64,000 bases of DNA. It comes from an uncultured Odoribacter sp. Its GTDB lineage: Bacteria > Bacteroidota > Bacteroidia > Bacteroidales > Marinifilaceae. The notes under the pieces are model-generated. The model had not been told where the DNA came from. It saw only the letters and a program-made list of their open reading frames with translations, and searched no databases. Numbering within the stretch: the first letter of the stretch is position 1; each line of letters begins with the position of its first letter. Shown one piece after another: positions 35,283 through 43,981 of this stretch. The translations under genes and the position numbers were made by a program. The stretch lies in NCBI GenBank assembly GCA_910578985.1, contig CAJTSF010000006.1:1-64000 (forward strand), written 5' to 3'.

Positions 35283-36589
35283 AAGCAATAAAGCTGTTTA
35301 TTGTATTTATAAGGCACTTGTATCATTTGATTCGATTTAAGACTTTGTCAGATGAACAGATAAGAAGAGAGCAGTTTAAAAAATTAAAAAATCTAATTGA
35401 CTTTGCTTGGAACCATATCCCATTTTATCAGGAATTATGGGGGAAGGCAGGTTTTAACCCGTCATTATTTAAAAGTATTGATGATATAAGCTTGATTCCA
35501 TGTATTGATAAAAATATGGTTCGGGAAAACTATGAAAAAATGGTCCCTGACAATTACCATAAATCTAAACTTACGTTAGTAACTACAGGTGGAACCACGG
35601 GAGTTCCTATGAATTTTTATATTAATAAATTGGACGCTCAAACAAAAGAATTTGCTTTTCAATTATGGCGAAATTACTGCATGTGGGGATATAAACAGTG
35701 TTTGGATAAAGTTGTAATATTAAGAGGTAATCGAATCAGTCCACAATTGATTGGTAAACATATTTTTTGGCAAAAAGGTAGATTAGAGAATGCTCTGATT
35801 TGCTCTTCTTTTCATTTAACTGAACAAAATTATAATTCTTATCTCAATAAAATTCGTGCTTTTAAACCTCGTTTTATTAAAGCTTATCCAAGTAGTATTG
35901 CATTGCTCTGTTCTCTAATGAAAAAGCATGGGGATGCTAAAATAGAAACTTTGCAAGGAATTATTTGCTCTTCGGAAAATGTATATGATTGGCAAAGAAA
36001 GTTAGTGAAAGAAGTTTTGGATGTGGAGATATTGTCATTTTATGGACATAGCGAAAAGGCAGTTTGGGCATTTCAAAACAGCCAACAAAAATTATTATTT
36101 CATCCACTATATAGTTATACTGAATTTCTCAACAAGAATTTTCAGACAATAGAAGCAGTTGGAGAAATCGCGCAAGTTGTTGTTACATCTTTTGATAATA
36201 AATATTTTCCGTTTATTCGATACTTAACTTCAGATTATGTTGAAGTTGGGGAATCCATTCTGCACTATCCTAAGGTTGCTAATAGAATTATAGGTAGAGA
36301 GCAAGAATTTGTCTATGACAAGAATAGTAATAAAGTGATTTTTACTTGTTCTGATGAATTATTATGGGGTATTGATGGAGTTATTGCTTATCAATATAGG
36401 CAACAAGAAGTCGGCAAATTGATATTGTGTTTGCAAGTGAACGAACAATTTACAATTCCCTCAATTGAAAAAATATTAGGAATAGGAAAAAGCATTTTTG
36501 TGGATTTTGATTTATTGGTCGAAATCGTTGATTACATACCTAAAACTTCCAATGGAAAGTTTAGATATTTAATCCAAAATATCAAATAA
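35279..36589 (+). CDS. AMP-forming ligase of the phenylacetate-CoA ligase/CapK family
   Basis: 436 residues. Adenylate-forming enzyme: phosphate-binding motif TLVTTGGTTGVPMNFYI near residue 100, an ANL-core SFYGHSEKAVWAF-type motif (about 255-267) and a C-terminal subdomain with SNGKFRYL carrying the catalytic Lys. CapK-type members occur in capsule loci and probably activate a carboxylate for transfer to a sugar amine. The AAC(3)-like acyltransferase follows after 16 nt, which supports this. The acid is unknown. Confidence 0.82.
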   Translation: MKAIKLFIVFIRHLYHLIRFKTLSDEQIRREQFKKLKNLIDFAWNHIPFYQELWGKAGFNPSLFKSIDDISLIPCIDKNMVRENYEKMVPDNYHKSKLTLVTTGGTTGVPMNFYINKLDAQTKEFAFQLWRNYCMWGYKQCLDKVVILRGNRISPQLIGKHIFWQKGRLENALICSSFHLTEQNYNSYLNKIRAFKPRFIKAYPSSIALLCSLMKKHGDAKIETLQGIICSSENVYDWQRKLVKEVLDVEILSFYGHSEKAVWAFQNSQQKLLFHPLYSYTEFLNKNFQTIEAVGEIAQVVVTSFDNKYFPFIRYLTSDYVEVGESILHYPKVANRIIGREQEFVYDKNSNKVIFTCSDELLWGIDGVIAYQYRQQEVGKLILCLQVNEQFTIPSIEKILGIGKSIFVDFDLLVEIVDYIPKTSNGKFRYLIQNIK

Positions 36590-36605
36590 AATATTTTATA
36601 AAACT

Positions 36606-37469
36606 ATGTCATTGAGATATTTGCTAAAAAGAATCACATCGTCACAACAACGTGTTTATATCAAAAAAATCAAACGATATATTTTAAATGTTTTTCAGCA
36701 TAACAAAGCTAAAACTACTTTATCGGAATTGAGATATATCCTGACTCATGAGTTGGGGTTGAAAGCAAAGGACAGAATAATAGTTAGTTCAAGTTTTGGG
36801 AATCTCCATGCTGCATATTCTCCTGAAGAAGTGATCAAATTGTTGCAGTCTATTGTAACCGAAGAAGGATTGATTATGATGCCTTATTACCCGCCGATGA
36901 ATTCGGATGAATGGGCTAAAGGCAATCATGTTTTTGATATGCTTACAACTAAATCTGGTATGGGAATTTTAACGAATGTATTCTCTAAAATGGATGATGT
37001 TTATAAAAGCAAGCATCCAACAAAAGCAGTATGTGCTTGGGGAAAAGAAGCCGAAGAAATTATCCAAGGGCATGAATATGCCACGACTCCTTTTTATTGG
37101 GATTCGCCATATGGAAAATTGTTAAAGAAAGGATGTAAATCCTTAGGACTTGGTTTAAAAAATATTCCAATATTTCATGCGTTTGAAGATGTGTTTTCTG
37201 AAAACAAACTTGCCTATTACGAACCGATGGAATATAATCTGGTCGTTAGAACACAGCATGGAATAAATGAGATTGTAAAAACTCATATTCATAATAGTCA
37301 TTTGCTTTCTAAATGTATGAGTGCTGGAGATTATGTGGCTTCTTTGCATTGTAAAACATATAAGAAGATAGATTTTGGTTATAGCTATGTCTATATCATA
37401 GACAATATAGAACTTCTTGATGTTATGAGAAAAATGTTTGAAAAAGGCAACTCACGATTAAAAGCATGA
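36606..37469 (+). CDS. AAC(3)-family N-acyltransferase
   Basis: 287 residues, matching the aminoglycoside 3-N-acetyltransferase fold: LGLKAKDRIIVSSSFGNL..., EEGLIMMPYYPP and the conserved SKHPTKAVCAWGKEAEEII. Here it sits in a polysaccharide operon between a CapK-like ligase and a deacetylase, so the natural acceptor is more likely an amino sugar of the polysaccharide than an antibiotic. It overlaps the deacetylase gene by 4 nt. Confidence 0.83.
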   Translation: MSLRYLLKRITSSQQRVYIKKIKRYILNVFQHNKAKTTLSELRYILTHELGLKAKDRIIVSSSFGNLHAAYSPEEVIKLLQSIVTEEGLIMMPYYPPMNSDEWAKGNHVFDMLTTKSGMGILTNVFSKMDDVYKSKHPTKAVCAWGKEAEEIIQGHEYATTPFYWDSPYGKLLKKGCKSLGLGLKNIPIFHAFEDVFSENKLAYYEPMEYNLVVRTQHGINEIVKTHIHNSHLLSKCMSAGDYVASLHCKTYKKIDFGYSYVYIIDNIELLDVMRKMFEKGNSRLKA

Positions 37470-38512
37470 AAACCTTATTGCTTACTTTAGACTATGAATT
37501 ATATGGGAATGGTACTGGAGACGTATTTACACACATCATAGAGCCCACTTATAGGATATTGGATATTGTGCGAAAATATGGAGTGAAAATTACAGTGTTT
37601 TTTGAGGTAGTTGAATATTGGCGATTAAAAGAAGAATGGGATAAGGGAAACAAAATGGGATATAGAGAGAACCCCATAACTGCAATGGAAGATCAAATTC
37701 GCATGGCTTACCAAGAAGGACATGATATTCAATTGCATATACATCCTCAATGGGTAGATGCTTATTATGTTCATGGAAAATGGAATGTTAATTTTGAGGC
37801 ATGGAGACTTGGAAGTTATGAGCGTGAAGGAAAATATTCACTTGCAAATCTTTTAAAAGAGGGGAAGAGAACAATAGAAAGTATTATTAATGAAATAGAT
37901 CCTAATTATAAGTGCATCGCATTGCGTGCAGGTGGATATAATATTCAACCTTCTGCAAAAATTGTGAGAGCCATGAAAGAAACGGGTATTTATATAGATT
38001 CTTCTGTCTATCCAGGTGGATTAGAAAAAGGAAATCTTTCAAATTATGATTATTCTAAGGTACCTGTTAATATTGGCTGGTGGCATACTGGTGATTTTTT
38101 AGAAGAAAAAGGAGAAGAAGAATTGATAGAGTTACCTATTGTTGCTTTTCCGATTACTCGTTGGAGGAAATATTTGTCTATTGCAAGAATTCTTTCTCTT
38201 TTTCGAAATCGGGAATCAGCAAAAGAAACATTTGAAGCTAAAACAGGAGGTAAAAGGAAGGCTTATTTATCGAAGATAAAGTTTTTCAGGGAGAAAGAAT
38301 GGCAGACTTGGGATTATTGTTTATTTTCTGCTTCTCAACATGGGAAATATCTTTCGTTAATAAATAAACAGCTCGATAGAGATGTATTTGTGCTTGTAGG
38401 ACATCCCAAAAGTTTTGTGACTGGAAGGACTTTCGAATTTCTTTTACGCAAAACAAATGGAAAATTTGGATTTAAAACCATAAGTCAGGCGGAACACCTT
38501 TTTACGAATTAA
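37466..38512 (+). CDS. Polysaccharide deacetylase family protein (NodB-like)
   Basis: 348 residues. The N-terminal motif LLTLDYELYGNGTGD has the metal-binding Asp pattern of NodB-type enzymes; QLHIHPQWVDAYY provides the metal His pair (HxH-like). ALRAGGYNIQPSAKIVRAMKETGIYIDSSVYPGG is the following conserved block. It would remove N-acetyl groups from a sugar. It is translationally coupled to the AAC(3)-like gene. Confidence 0.82.
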   Translation: MKTLLLTLDYELYGNGTGDVFTHIIEPTYRILDIVRKYGVKITVFFEVVEYWRLKEEWDKGNKMGYRENPITAMEDQIRMAYQEGHDIQLHIHPQWVDAYYVHGKWNVNFEAWRLGSYEREGKYSLANLLKEGKRTIESIINEIDPNYKCIALRAGGYNIQPSAKIVRAMKETGIYIDSSVYPGGLEKGNLSNYDYSKVPVNIGWWHTGDFLEEKGEEELIELPIVAFPITRWRKYLSIARILSLFRNRESAKETFEAKTGGKRKAYLSKIKFFREKEWQTWDYCLFSASQHGKYLSLINKQLDRDVFVLVGHPKSFVTGRTFEFLLRKTNGKFGFKTISQAEHLFTN

Positions 38513-38523
38513 AAAACAAGACA

Positions 38524-39723
38524 ATGAGGGATAAAGTAATAAACTCCTTGATAACTTTAAAGAATTATTGTGAAAATCATGAATTTAGAGGCTGGGACCC
38601 ATATGATGGTTTGAATTCAAAGCTTTTTCAAGCAATGCCATTTTTGAAAAAATCTGCTATTTGCAGATTGGTCGTGATTCAAGGGTTTAAACGCTTCCCG
38701 ATTAATTTGCGGCGTTTGGCATTTGTGCCGAAAGAGTATAACGCTAAAGGTATTGGTTTGTTTTTATCCGGTTATTGTAATTTGTATCAAATTATTCAAA
38801 AGCATTCGGAATGGCAAAACATCTTGGGAACAAGAGAGAAACTCTTGGAGCAAATCAAGTTATTAGCAAATTTATTGATTTCCTTACAATCACAAGGGTA
38901 TAGCGGGGCTTGTTGGGGATATAATTTTGATTGGCAGGCTCGGAGACTTTTTCTTTTTCCTAAAAATACGCCGACAGTTGTTGCAACAAATTTTTGTGCA
39001 ACAGCGCTAATGGAAGCTTATGAAATAACTCGGGAAAAGAATTTTTTGGATGTCGCTTTGTCTGCTGCTGATTTTGTGATAAATGATTTGCATCGCACCA
39101 AGTGTAATGATGGCTTTTTATTTTCTTATAGTCCATTGCGAGGAAACGATACCGTCTTTAATGCTTCGCTATTGGGAAGCAGGTTATTGAGTTATTGTTA
39201 TCATTATACTCAGAAAGAAGAGTATAAAGAAGCCGCAAGAATATCGGTATTAGCTTGTTGCAATGCCCAGCAAAAGAATGGCGCATGGGTATATGGAATG
39301 TTGCCGGTTCAATCATGGATTGATAGTTTTCATACAGGATATAATTTAGACGGTTTGATGGCTTATGAACAATTGACAGGCGATAAATCATTCTATTCTG
39401 CTCTTGAAAAAGGATTCCAATTTTATATTACTCATTTTTTTGAAGAAGACGGAACACCTAAATATTTTCATAATAAGACTTATCCGATTGATATTCATTG
39501 TCCCGGGCAATTGTTGATAACATTAGCGCGTTTGGATAAATATGGAGAATATGGTATGCTTGCAGATAAAGTCTTGGTTTGGACGCTTGAAAATATGCAA
39601 GACAGGGAAGGGTACTTTTATTATCAATTGAAACCGGGTATAAGTTCTAAAATATCATACATGCGTTGGAGCAATGCTTTTATGTTTCATGCAATGTCGT
39701 CTTATCTACTTCATCGAGAATAG
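38524..39723 (+). CDS. Alpha/alpha-toroid protein of polysaccharide locus, function unknown
   Basis: 399 residues with repeated helical pairs typical of six-hairpin glycosidase/lyase or epimerase toroids. Examples are QSQGYSGACWGYNFDWQARR, TNFCATALMEAYEIT and SWIDSFHTGYNLDGLMAYEQ. The conserved Trp/Tyr/Asp residues in GYNFDWQ and DSFHTGYN could line an active site. No signal peptide, so it acts in the cytosol or on lipid-linked intermediates. Exact activity is not known; similar proteins occur beside polysaccharide deacetylases in other loci, as far as I recall. Confidence 0.6.
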   Translation: MRDKVINSLITLKNYCENHEFRGWDPYDGLNSKLFQAMPFLKKSAICRLVVIQGFKRFPINLRRLAFVPKEYNAKGIGLFLSGYCNLYQIIQKHSEWQNILGTREKLLEQIKLLANLLISLQSQGYSGACWGYNFDWQARRLFLFPKNTPTVVATNFCATALMEAYEITREKNFLDVALSAADFVINDLHRTKCNDGFLFSYSPLRGNDTVFNASLLGSRLLSYCYHYTQKEEYKEAARISVLACCNAQQKNGAWVYGMLPVQSWIDSFHTGYNLDGLMAYEQLTGDKSFYSALEKGFQFYITHFFEEDGTPKYFHNKTYPIDIHCPGQLLITLARLDKYGEYGMLADKVLVWTLENMQDREGYFYYQLKPGISSKISYMRWSNAFMFHAMSSYLLHRE

Positions 39724-39738
39724 TTTTATTTTTTAAAT

Positions 39739-40440
39739 ATGGACAAAGTTTCGCTTAACGGAGTTGAAGTATTCCCTTTCAGCTCTGAAGAAGAGGTGTT
39801 GAATTATGTGGACGCGCATAAAGGGATATTAGTGGCGATTAATGCGGAAAAAATTCTGCATGCGACAGAGCAGACGCGGGCATTGATTAACCGTAATATA
39901 GGTTATTGCGACGGGGCAGGAGCACAAATAGCCTTAAAACAAAAAGGATATCCCAATGCATGTAAGATTCCCGGTTGTGAATTGTGGTTGAAAATAATTG
40001 CCTCTTTATATCAAGACAATAAAACGTTTTATTTGGTCGGAGGAAAGCAAGAGGTAATCGAGGCCACTGTGAATAAGCTGAAAGCGGAGTTTGAAGGTAT
40101 TCGGATTGTGGCTTATCGTAATGGATATATTCGGACAGGGGAGGAGAGGATGAATTTGATTGAAGACGTTGCGGTGAAGAAGCCTGATGTGGTATTTGTT
40201 GCGATGGGTTCTCCGAAACAGGAGTTATTGATGGAAGAGATGTTGGAACATCATCCTGCTATTTATCAAGGTTTAGGAGGAAGTTTTGATGTTTATACCG
40301 GTCATGTGGAACGTGCTCCGCAATGGTGGGTTAGACATAATTTAGAGTTTGCCTATCGCTTGATAAAAGAACCCAAAAGAATAAAGCGTCAGATACATTT
40401 GGTGAAATATGCTTGGTGGTTGCTAACAAAACAATTGTAA
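39739..40440 (+). CDS. WecG/TagA/CpsF family glycosyltransferase
   Basis: 233 residues, full length for GT26. Motifs: VAINAEKILHATEQ, GYCDGAGAQIALKQKG, the FYLVGGKQEVIEATVNKL block and VAMGSPKQELLMEEM. The C-terminal membrane-binding GHVERAPQWWVRHNLEFAYRLIKEP is diagnostic. Such enzymes transfer ManNAc or ManNAcA to undecaprenyl-PP-GlcNAc, fitting the neighbouring wecB and operon-leading wecC. Confidence 0.92.
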   Translation: MDKVSLNGVEVFPFSSEEEVLNYVDAHKGILVAINAEKILHATEQTRALINRNIGYCDGAGAQIALKQKGYPNACKIPGCELWLKIIASLYQDNKTFYLVGGKQEVIEATVNKLKAEFEGIRIVAYRNGYIRTGEERMNLIEDVAVKKPDVVFVAMGSPKQELLMEEMLEHHPAIYQGLGGSFDVYTGHVERAPQWWVRHNLEFAYRLIKEPKRIKRQIHLVKYAWWLLTKQL

Positions 40441-40442
40441 AT

Positions 40443-41618
40443 ATGAAAAAAGTAATGCTGGTATTCGGGACGCGTCCTGAAGCAATTAAAATGGCTCCGT
40501 TGGTAAAGGAGTTTCAAAAATATACGGAAGATTTTCAAACGCTTGTTTGTGTGACCGGACAGCATCGGGAAATGCTTGACCAAGTGCTGAAAATCTTTGA
40601 AATCGCTCCTGACTATGACTTGAATATCATGAAACAGGGGCAGGATTTATATGATGTTACAGCTCGGGTACTAACTGGGATGCGCGATGTATTGAATGAG
40701 GCAAGGCCCGATGTGGTATTGGTGCACGGTGACACGACCACTTCGACTGCGGCGGCTTTGGCTGCTTTCTATCAACAGATACCCGTTGGGCATGTGGAAG
40801 CAGGTCTGCGCACGCATAATATATACAGTCCGTGGCCGGAAGAGATGAATCGCCAGATGACGGGACGCATTGCAACTTACCATTTCTCACCGACCTTTTT
40901 AAGCCGGCAAAATTTGTTGTGTGAGGGTATCGAAGAAACGAGAATCGTCGTAACGGGCAATACGGTGATTGATGCCCTATATAGTGTTGTGGAGAAAATC
41001 GAGCGGAATGGTGAATTGAATAGTGAATTGAAAAGACTATTGGCAAAAGCAGGATATGATGTAAAACGCTTGACGAAAGGGAAGAAATTGGTATTGATAA
41101 CCGGACATCGACGGGAGAACTTTGGCGATGGATTTATTTCTATATGTCGTGCGATTAAAAGTCTGGCAGAAAAATATCCGGAAGTGGATTTTGTTTATCC
41201 GATGCACTTGAATCCCAATGTTCGTCGTCCGATTCATGAAGTTTTCGGGAATGACTTGGCTCATTTAGGTAATATGTTTTTCATAGAACCGTTGGAATAC
41301 CTGTCATTTGTTTACTTGATGAAGGAGTCGTATTTGGTGCTCACCGACAGTGGGGGTATCCAGGAAGAAGCTCCGGGATTGGGGAAACCTGTGCTTGTTA
41401 TGCGTGATACGACCGAACGCCCCGAAGCGTTGGAGGCCGGAACGGTGAAATTGGTCGGTACGGACTTTATGAAGATTACACAAGAGGTTTCTTTGCTCAT
41501 CGAGAATCCGAATTATTATGAGCGGATGAGTAAAGCTGTCAATCCTTATGGAGACGGATTGGCTTGCGAAAGAATTGTAAAACAATTGCATGAAGAAAAG
41601 GTAAACGCATGTTGTTAA
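40443..41618 (+). CDS. wecB: UDP-N-acetylglucosamine 2-epimerase (non-hydrolysing)
   Basis: 391 residues from ATG 40443, 2 nt after the WecG-like gene. Starts VMLVFGTRPEAIKMAPLV, the family signature. It has VLVHGDTTTSTAAALAAFY, GHVEAGLRTHNIYSPWPEEMNR, LITGHRRENFG and LTDSGGIQEEAPGLGKPVLV with its UDP-binding residues. It interconverts UDP-GlcNAc and UDP-ManNAc, the substrate of WecC. Confidence 0.96.
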   Translation: MKKVMLVFGTRPEAIKMAPLVKEFQKYTEDFQTLVCVTGQHREMLDQVLKIFEIAPDYDLNIMKQGQDLYDVTARVLTGMRDVLNEARPDVVLVHGDTTTSTAAALAAFYQQIPVGHVEAGLRTHNIYSPWPEEMNRQMTGRIATYHFSPTFLSRQNLLCEGIEETRIVVTGNTVIDALYSVVEKIERNGELNSELKRLLAKAGYDVKRLTKGKKLVLITGHRRENFGDGFISICRAIKSLAEKYPEVDFVYPMHLNPNVRRPIHEVFGNDLAHLGNMFFIEPLEYLSFVYLMKESYLVLTDSGGIQEEAPGLGKPVLVMRDTTERPEALEAGTVKLVGTDFMKITQEVSLLIENPNYYERMSKAVNPYGDGLACERIVKQLHEEKVNACC

Positions 41619-41662
41619 AGATTACCGGATGAACTTGGATGAATAGGGGATTGCCGGAAACT

Positions 41663-41694
41663 ATTGTTTGTTAAAAACGGATTCCCTATCTTTG
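41663..41694 (+). promoter_or_regulatory. Internal promoter before rfbC
   Basis: ATTG at 41663-41666, 20-nt spacer, TATCTTTG at 41687-41694, 19 nt before the rfbC ATG. It would let rfbC, rfbB and the NusG paralogue be expressed apart from the main operon. Confidence 0.6.
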
Positions 41695-41713
41695 TCTATC
41701 ATAATTGTGCATC

Positions 41714-42289
41714 ATGGAAATCGTAACAACCGCCATAGAGGGAGTCGTACTTCTTAAACCCCGCATCTTCGGTGATGAGCGGGGGTATTTTTTTGAGTCC
41801 TATTCGCAACGGGAGTTTGAAAAGCAGGTGTGCCGGACGGTATTTGTGCAGGACAATGAGTCGAAATCCTGTTATGGAGTCGTTCGCGGGTTGCATTTTC
41901 AAAAGCCCCCTTATGCACAGTCGAAGTTGGTGAGGGTGGTGAAAGGACGGGTGTTGGATGTGGCGGTGGATATCCGCAAAGGGTCGCCGACGTTCGGAAA
42001 ACACGTGTCGGTGGAGCTGAGCGAGGAGAACAAACGGCAGTTTTTTATCCCGCGCGGCTTTGCGCACGGGTTTGCGGTGTTGAGCGAAGAGGCGGTGTTC
42101 CAATACAAGTGTGACAATTTTTATGCCCCCGAAAGCGAGGGGGCGCTGGCTTGGGATGACCCGGAGCTAGGCATCGATTGGCGTATTCCCGCGGAGCAGG
42201 TGATTCTTTCCGAGAAGGACAGGCATCATCCTCGATTGGGGGAAGCGGAGTTTTTGTTTGATTATAAAGAAAATCTGTATGCCAAATAA
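41714..42289 (+). CDS. rfbC: dTDP-4-dehydrorhamnose 3,5-epimerase
   Basis: 191 residues from ATG 41714. Cupin fold: PRIFGDERGYFFESYSQREFE, then VVRGLHFQKPPYAQSKLVRV with the catalytic His, and FFIPRGFAHGFAVLSEEAVF. It epimerises the 4-keto-6-deoxy sugar nucleotide made by RfbB. The rfbB gene overlaps its end by 11 nt. rfbA and rfbD are not in the window, so the pathway is completed elsewhere or the product is different. Confidence 0.95.
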   Translation: MEIVTTAIEGVVLLKPRIFGDERGYFFESYSQREFEKQVCRTVFVQDNESKSCYGVVRGLHFQKPPYAQSKLVRVVKGRVLDVAVDIRKGSPTFGKHVSVELSEENKRQFFIPRGFAHGFAVLSEEAVFQYKCDNFYAPESEGALAWDDPELGIDWRIPAEQVILSEKDRHHPRLGEAEFLFDYKENLYAK

Positions 42290-43343
42290 AAGGAATATAT
42301 TAATAACGGGCGGTGCCGGTTTTATCGGTTCGCATGTGGTGCGTCTGTTTGTGACGAAATATCCGGAGTACCGGATCGTGAATCTGGATAAACTGACTTA
42401 TGCGGGTAATCTGGCGAATCTGAAGGACGTGGAGCAGGCGGAGAATTACACTTTCGTAAAAGCGGACATCTGCGATTTCGAGCGGATGCTGGAAGTTTTC
42501 CGGGACTATCGTATAGACGGGGTGATTCATTTGGCGGCGGAAAGCCATGTGGACCGTTCCATTAAAGATCCTTTCACCTTTGCGCGGACTAATGTCATGG
42601 GGACGCTTTCTTTGTTGCAGGCGGCGAAAATGAGTTGGGAGGGGGCGTATGAGGGGAAACGTTTTTACCATATTTCCACGGATGAGGTCTATGGTGCCTT
42701 GGATTTTGACGGCACTTTCTTTACCGAGACGACCAAATATGACCCCCATTCGCCTTATTCGGCCTCCAAGGCCTCTTCCGACCATTTTGTGCGTGCCTTT
42801 CACGACACGTTCGGCTTGCCTGTCGTAGTGACGAATTGCAGCAACAATTACGGTCCTTATCAGTTTCCTGAAAAGTTGATTCCCTTGTTTATCAACAATA
42901 TCCGGCATAACAAACCTCTGCCGGTGTACGGCAAGGGCGAGAATGTGCGCGACTGGCTGTATGTGGTGGACCATGCCCGTGCCATCGATGTGATTTTCCA
43001 CCAGGGGAAGGTGGCGGACACCTATAACATCGGCGGTTTCAACGAGTGGAAGAATATCGATCTGATAAAGGTCCTGATTCGGACGGTGGACCGTCTGCTC
43101 GGACGTCCGGAGGGGGCGTCGGAACATTTGATTACGTATGTGACCGACCGTGCCGGCCATGATTTGCGTTATGCCATCGACTCTACAAAGTTGAAAAAAG
43201 AGTTGGGCTGGGAGCCTTCGCTGCAATTTGAGGAGGGCATTGAGAAGACTGTGAAGTGGTATTTGGACAACCAGACATGGCTGGACAACGTGACGAGCGG
43301 CGACTATCAGAGTTATTACGAGAAAATGTACGGCAGTCGCTGA
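42279..43343 (+). CDS. rfbB: dTDP-glucose 4,6-dehydratase
   Basis: 354 residues from ATG 42279. Extended SDR: GGAGFIGSHVV for NAD+, YHISTDEVYGAL with the catalytic Thr-Asp-Glu, and the Y-x3-K pair in HSPYSASKASSDH. It converts dTDP-glucose to dTDP-4-keto-6-deoxyglucose. Its TGA shares one base with the ATG of the NusG paralogue. Confidence 0.96.
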   Translation: MPNKRNILITGGAGFIGSHVVRLFVTKYPEYRIVNLDKLTYAGNLANLKDVEQAENYTFVKADICDFERMLEVFRDYRIDGVIHLAAESHVDRSIKDPFTFARTNVMGTLSLLQAAKMSWEGAYEGKRFYHISTDEVYGALDFDGTFFTETTKYDPHSPYSASKASSDHFVRAFHDTFGLPVVVTNCSNNYGPYQFPEKLIPLFINNIRHNKPLPVYGKGENVRDWLYVVDHARAIDVIFHQGKVADTYNIGGFNEWKNIDLIKVLIRTVDRLLGRPEGASEHLITYVTDRAGHDLRYAIDSTKLKKELGWEPSLQFEEGIEKTVKWYLDNQTWLDNVTSGDYQSYYEKMYGSR

Positions 43344-43861
43344 TGGAAAGGAAGTGCTGGCATGCGGTTTATACGGCTTCACGGGCGGAAAAGAAGGTGA
43401 GGGAGCGGTTGCAGGAGGCGGGAGTGGAGTGCTTCTTGCCGGTGCAGACGGTGGTGCGGCAGTGGACTCACCGGAAGGCGCGGGTAGAGGTTCCTTTGAT
43501 TGCGGGAATGATTTTTGTGCGGGTGGCGAAGGCGGAGCAGGTTGGAGTGCTGGAGACCAAAGGCGTGGTGGCGTTTATGCGCTTGCGGGGGGAGAGGGAG
43601 GCTGCGGTGATATCGGACAGACAGATGCGGGATTTCCGTTTTTTATTGGACTTTTCGGAAGAGGCAGTGGAATTGGTGAATGAGGAGATTGCCGTGGGGG
43701 ACTGGATAGAAGTGGTGAAGGGGCCTTTGAAAGGATTGGAGGGTGAGTTGGTCAAGTTCCGCGGAACAACCAAGGTGGCGGTGAGGATAGACATGTTGGG
43801 GTGCGCTTTGGTGGATATTCCGGCAAGTTTTGTGAAGACGTGCGGCACGGGCGGCAGTTGA
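43343..43861 (+). CDS. UpxY-like NusG paralogue (transcription antiterminator)
   Basis: 172 residues from ATG 43343; upstream in-frame ATGs lie within rfbB and are rejected. NGN domain: RKCWHAVYTASRAEKKVRERL, ECFLPVQTVVRQW and PLIAGMIFVRV. The C-terminal KOW-like region is GDWIEVVKGPLKGLEGELV. In Bacteroides, UpxY proteins load at the 5' leader of their own polysaccharide operon and prevent early termination. There upxY is normally the first gene; here it is the last, before a strong terminator, while the leader hairpin is 14 kb upstream. Confidence 0.88.
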   Translation: MERKCWHAVYTASRAEKKVRERLQEAGVECFLPVQTVVRQWTHRKARVEVPLIAGMIFVRVAKAEQVGVLETKGVVAFMRLRGEREAAVISDRQMRDFRFLLDFSEEAVELVNEEIAVGDWIEVVKGPLKGLEGELVKFRGTTKVAVRIDMLGCALVDIPASFVKTCGTGGS

Positions 43862-43893
43862 GCCGGACACTTTTCCCGGAAATGAATCATACG

Positions 43894-43922
43894 GATCGGC
43901 GCGGAAGTGCCGATCTTTTTTT
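43894..43922 (+). terminator. Terminator of the polysaccharide operon
   Basis: GATCGGC pairs with GCCGATC across an 8-nt loop, followed by a T-run (43915-43922). Confidence 0.88.
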
Positions 43923-43953
43923 CTCCGGCATGCCGGATATGGGAAAAAACATC

Positions 43954-43961
43954 TATTTTTG
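43954..43961 (+). promoter_or_regulatory. Candidate -7 element for the CYTH gene
   Basis: TATTTTTG fits TAnnTTTG 20 nt before the ATG; no good -33 element. Confidence 0.4.
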
Positions 43962-43981
43962 TCTGACTAAATCAGTCGGTC

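Noticed and set aside
36606..37469. AAC(3) homologue as an aminoglycoside-resistance gene
   Set aside because: It is embedded and translationally coupled in a polysaccharide operon; resistance is not supported by context.
43256..43342. Upstream start for the NusG paralogue
   Set aside because: It lies within rfbB; the NGN domain begins right after the ATG at 43343.
41714..43343. Complete dTDP-rhamnose pathway
   Set aside because: Only rfbC and rfbB are present; rfbA and rfbD are missing from the window.
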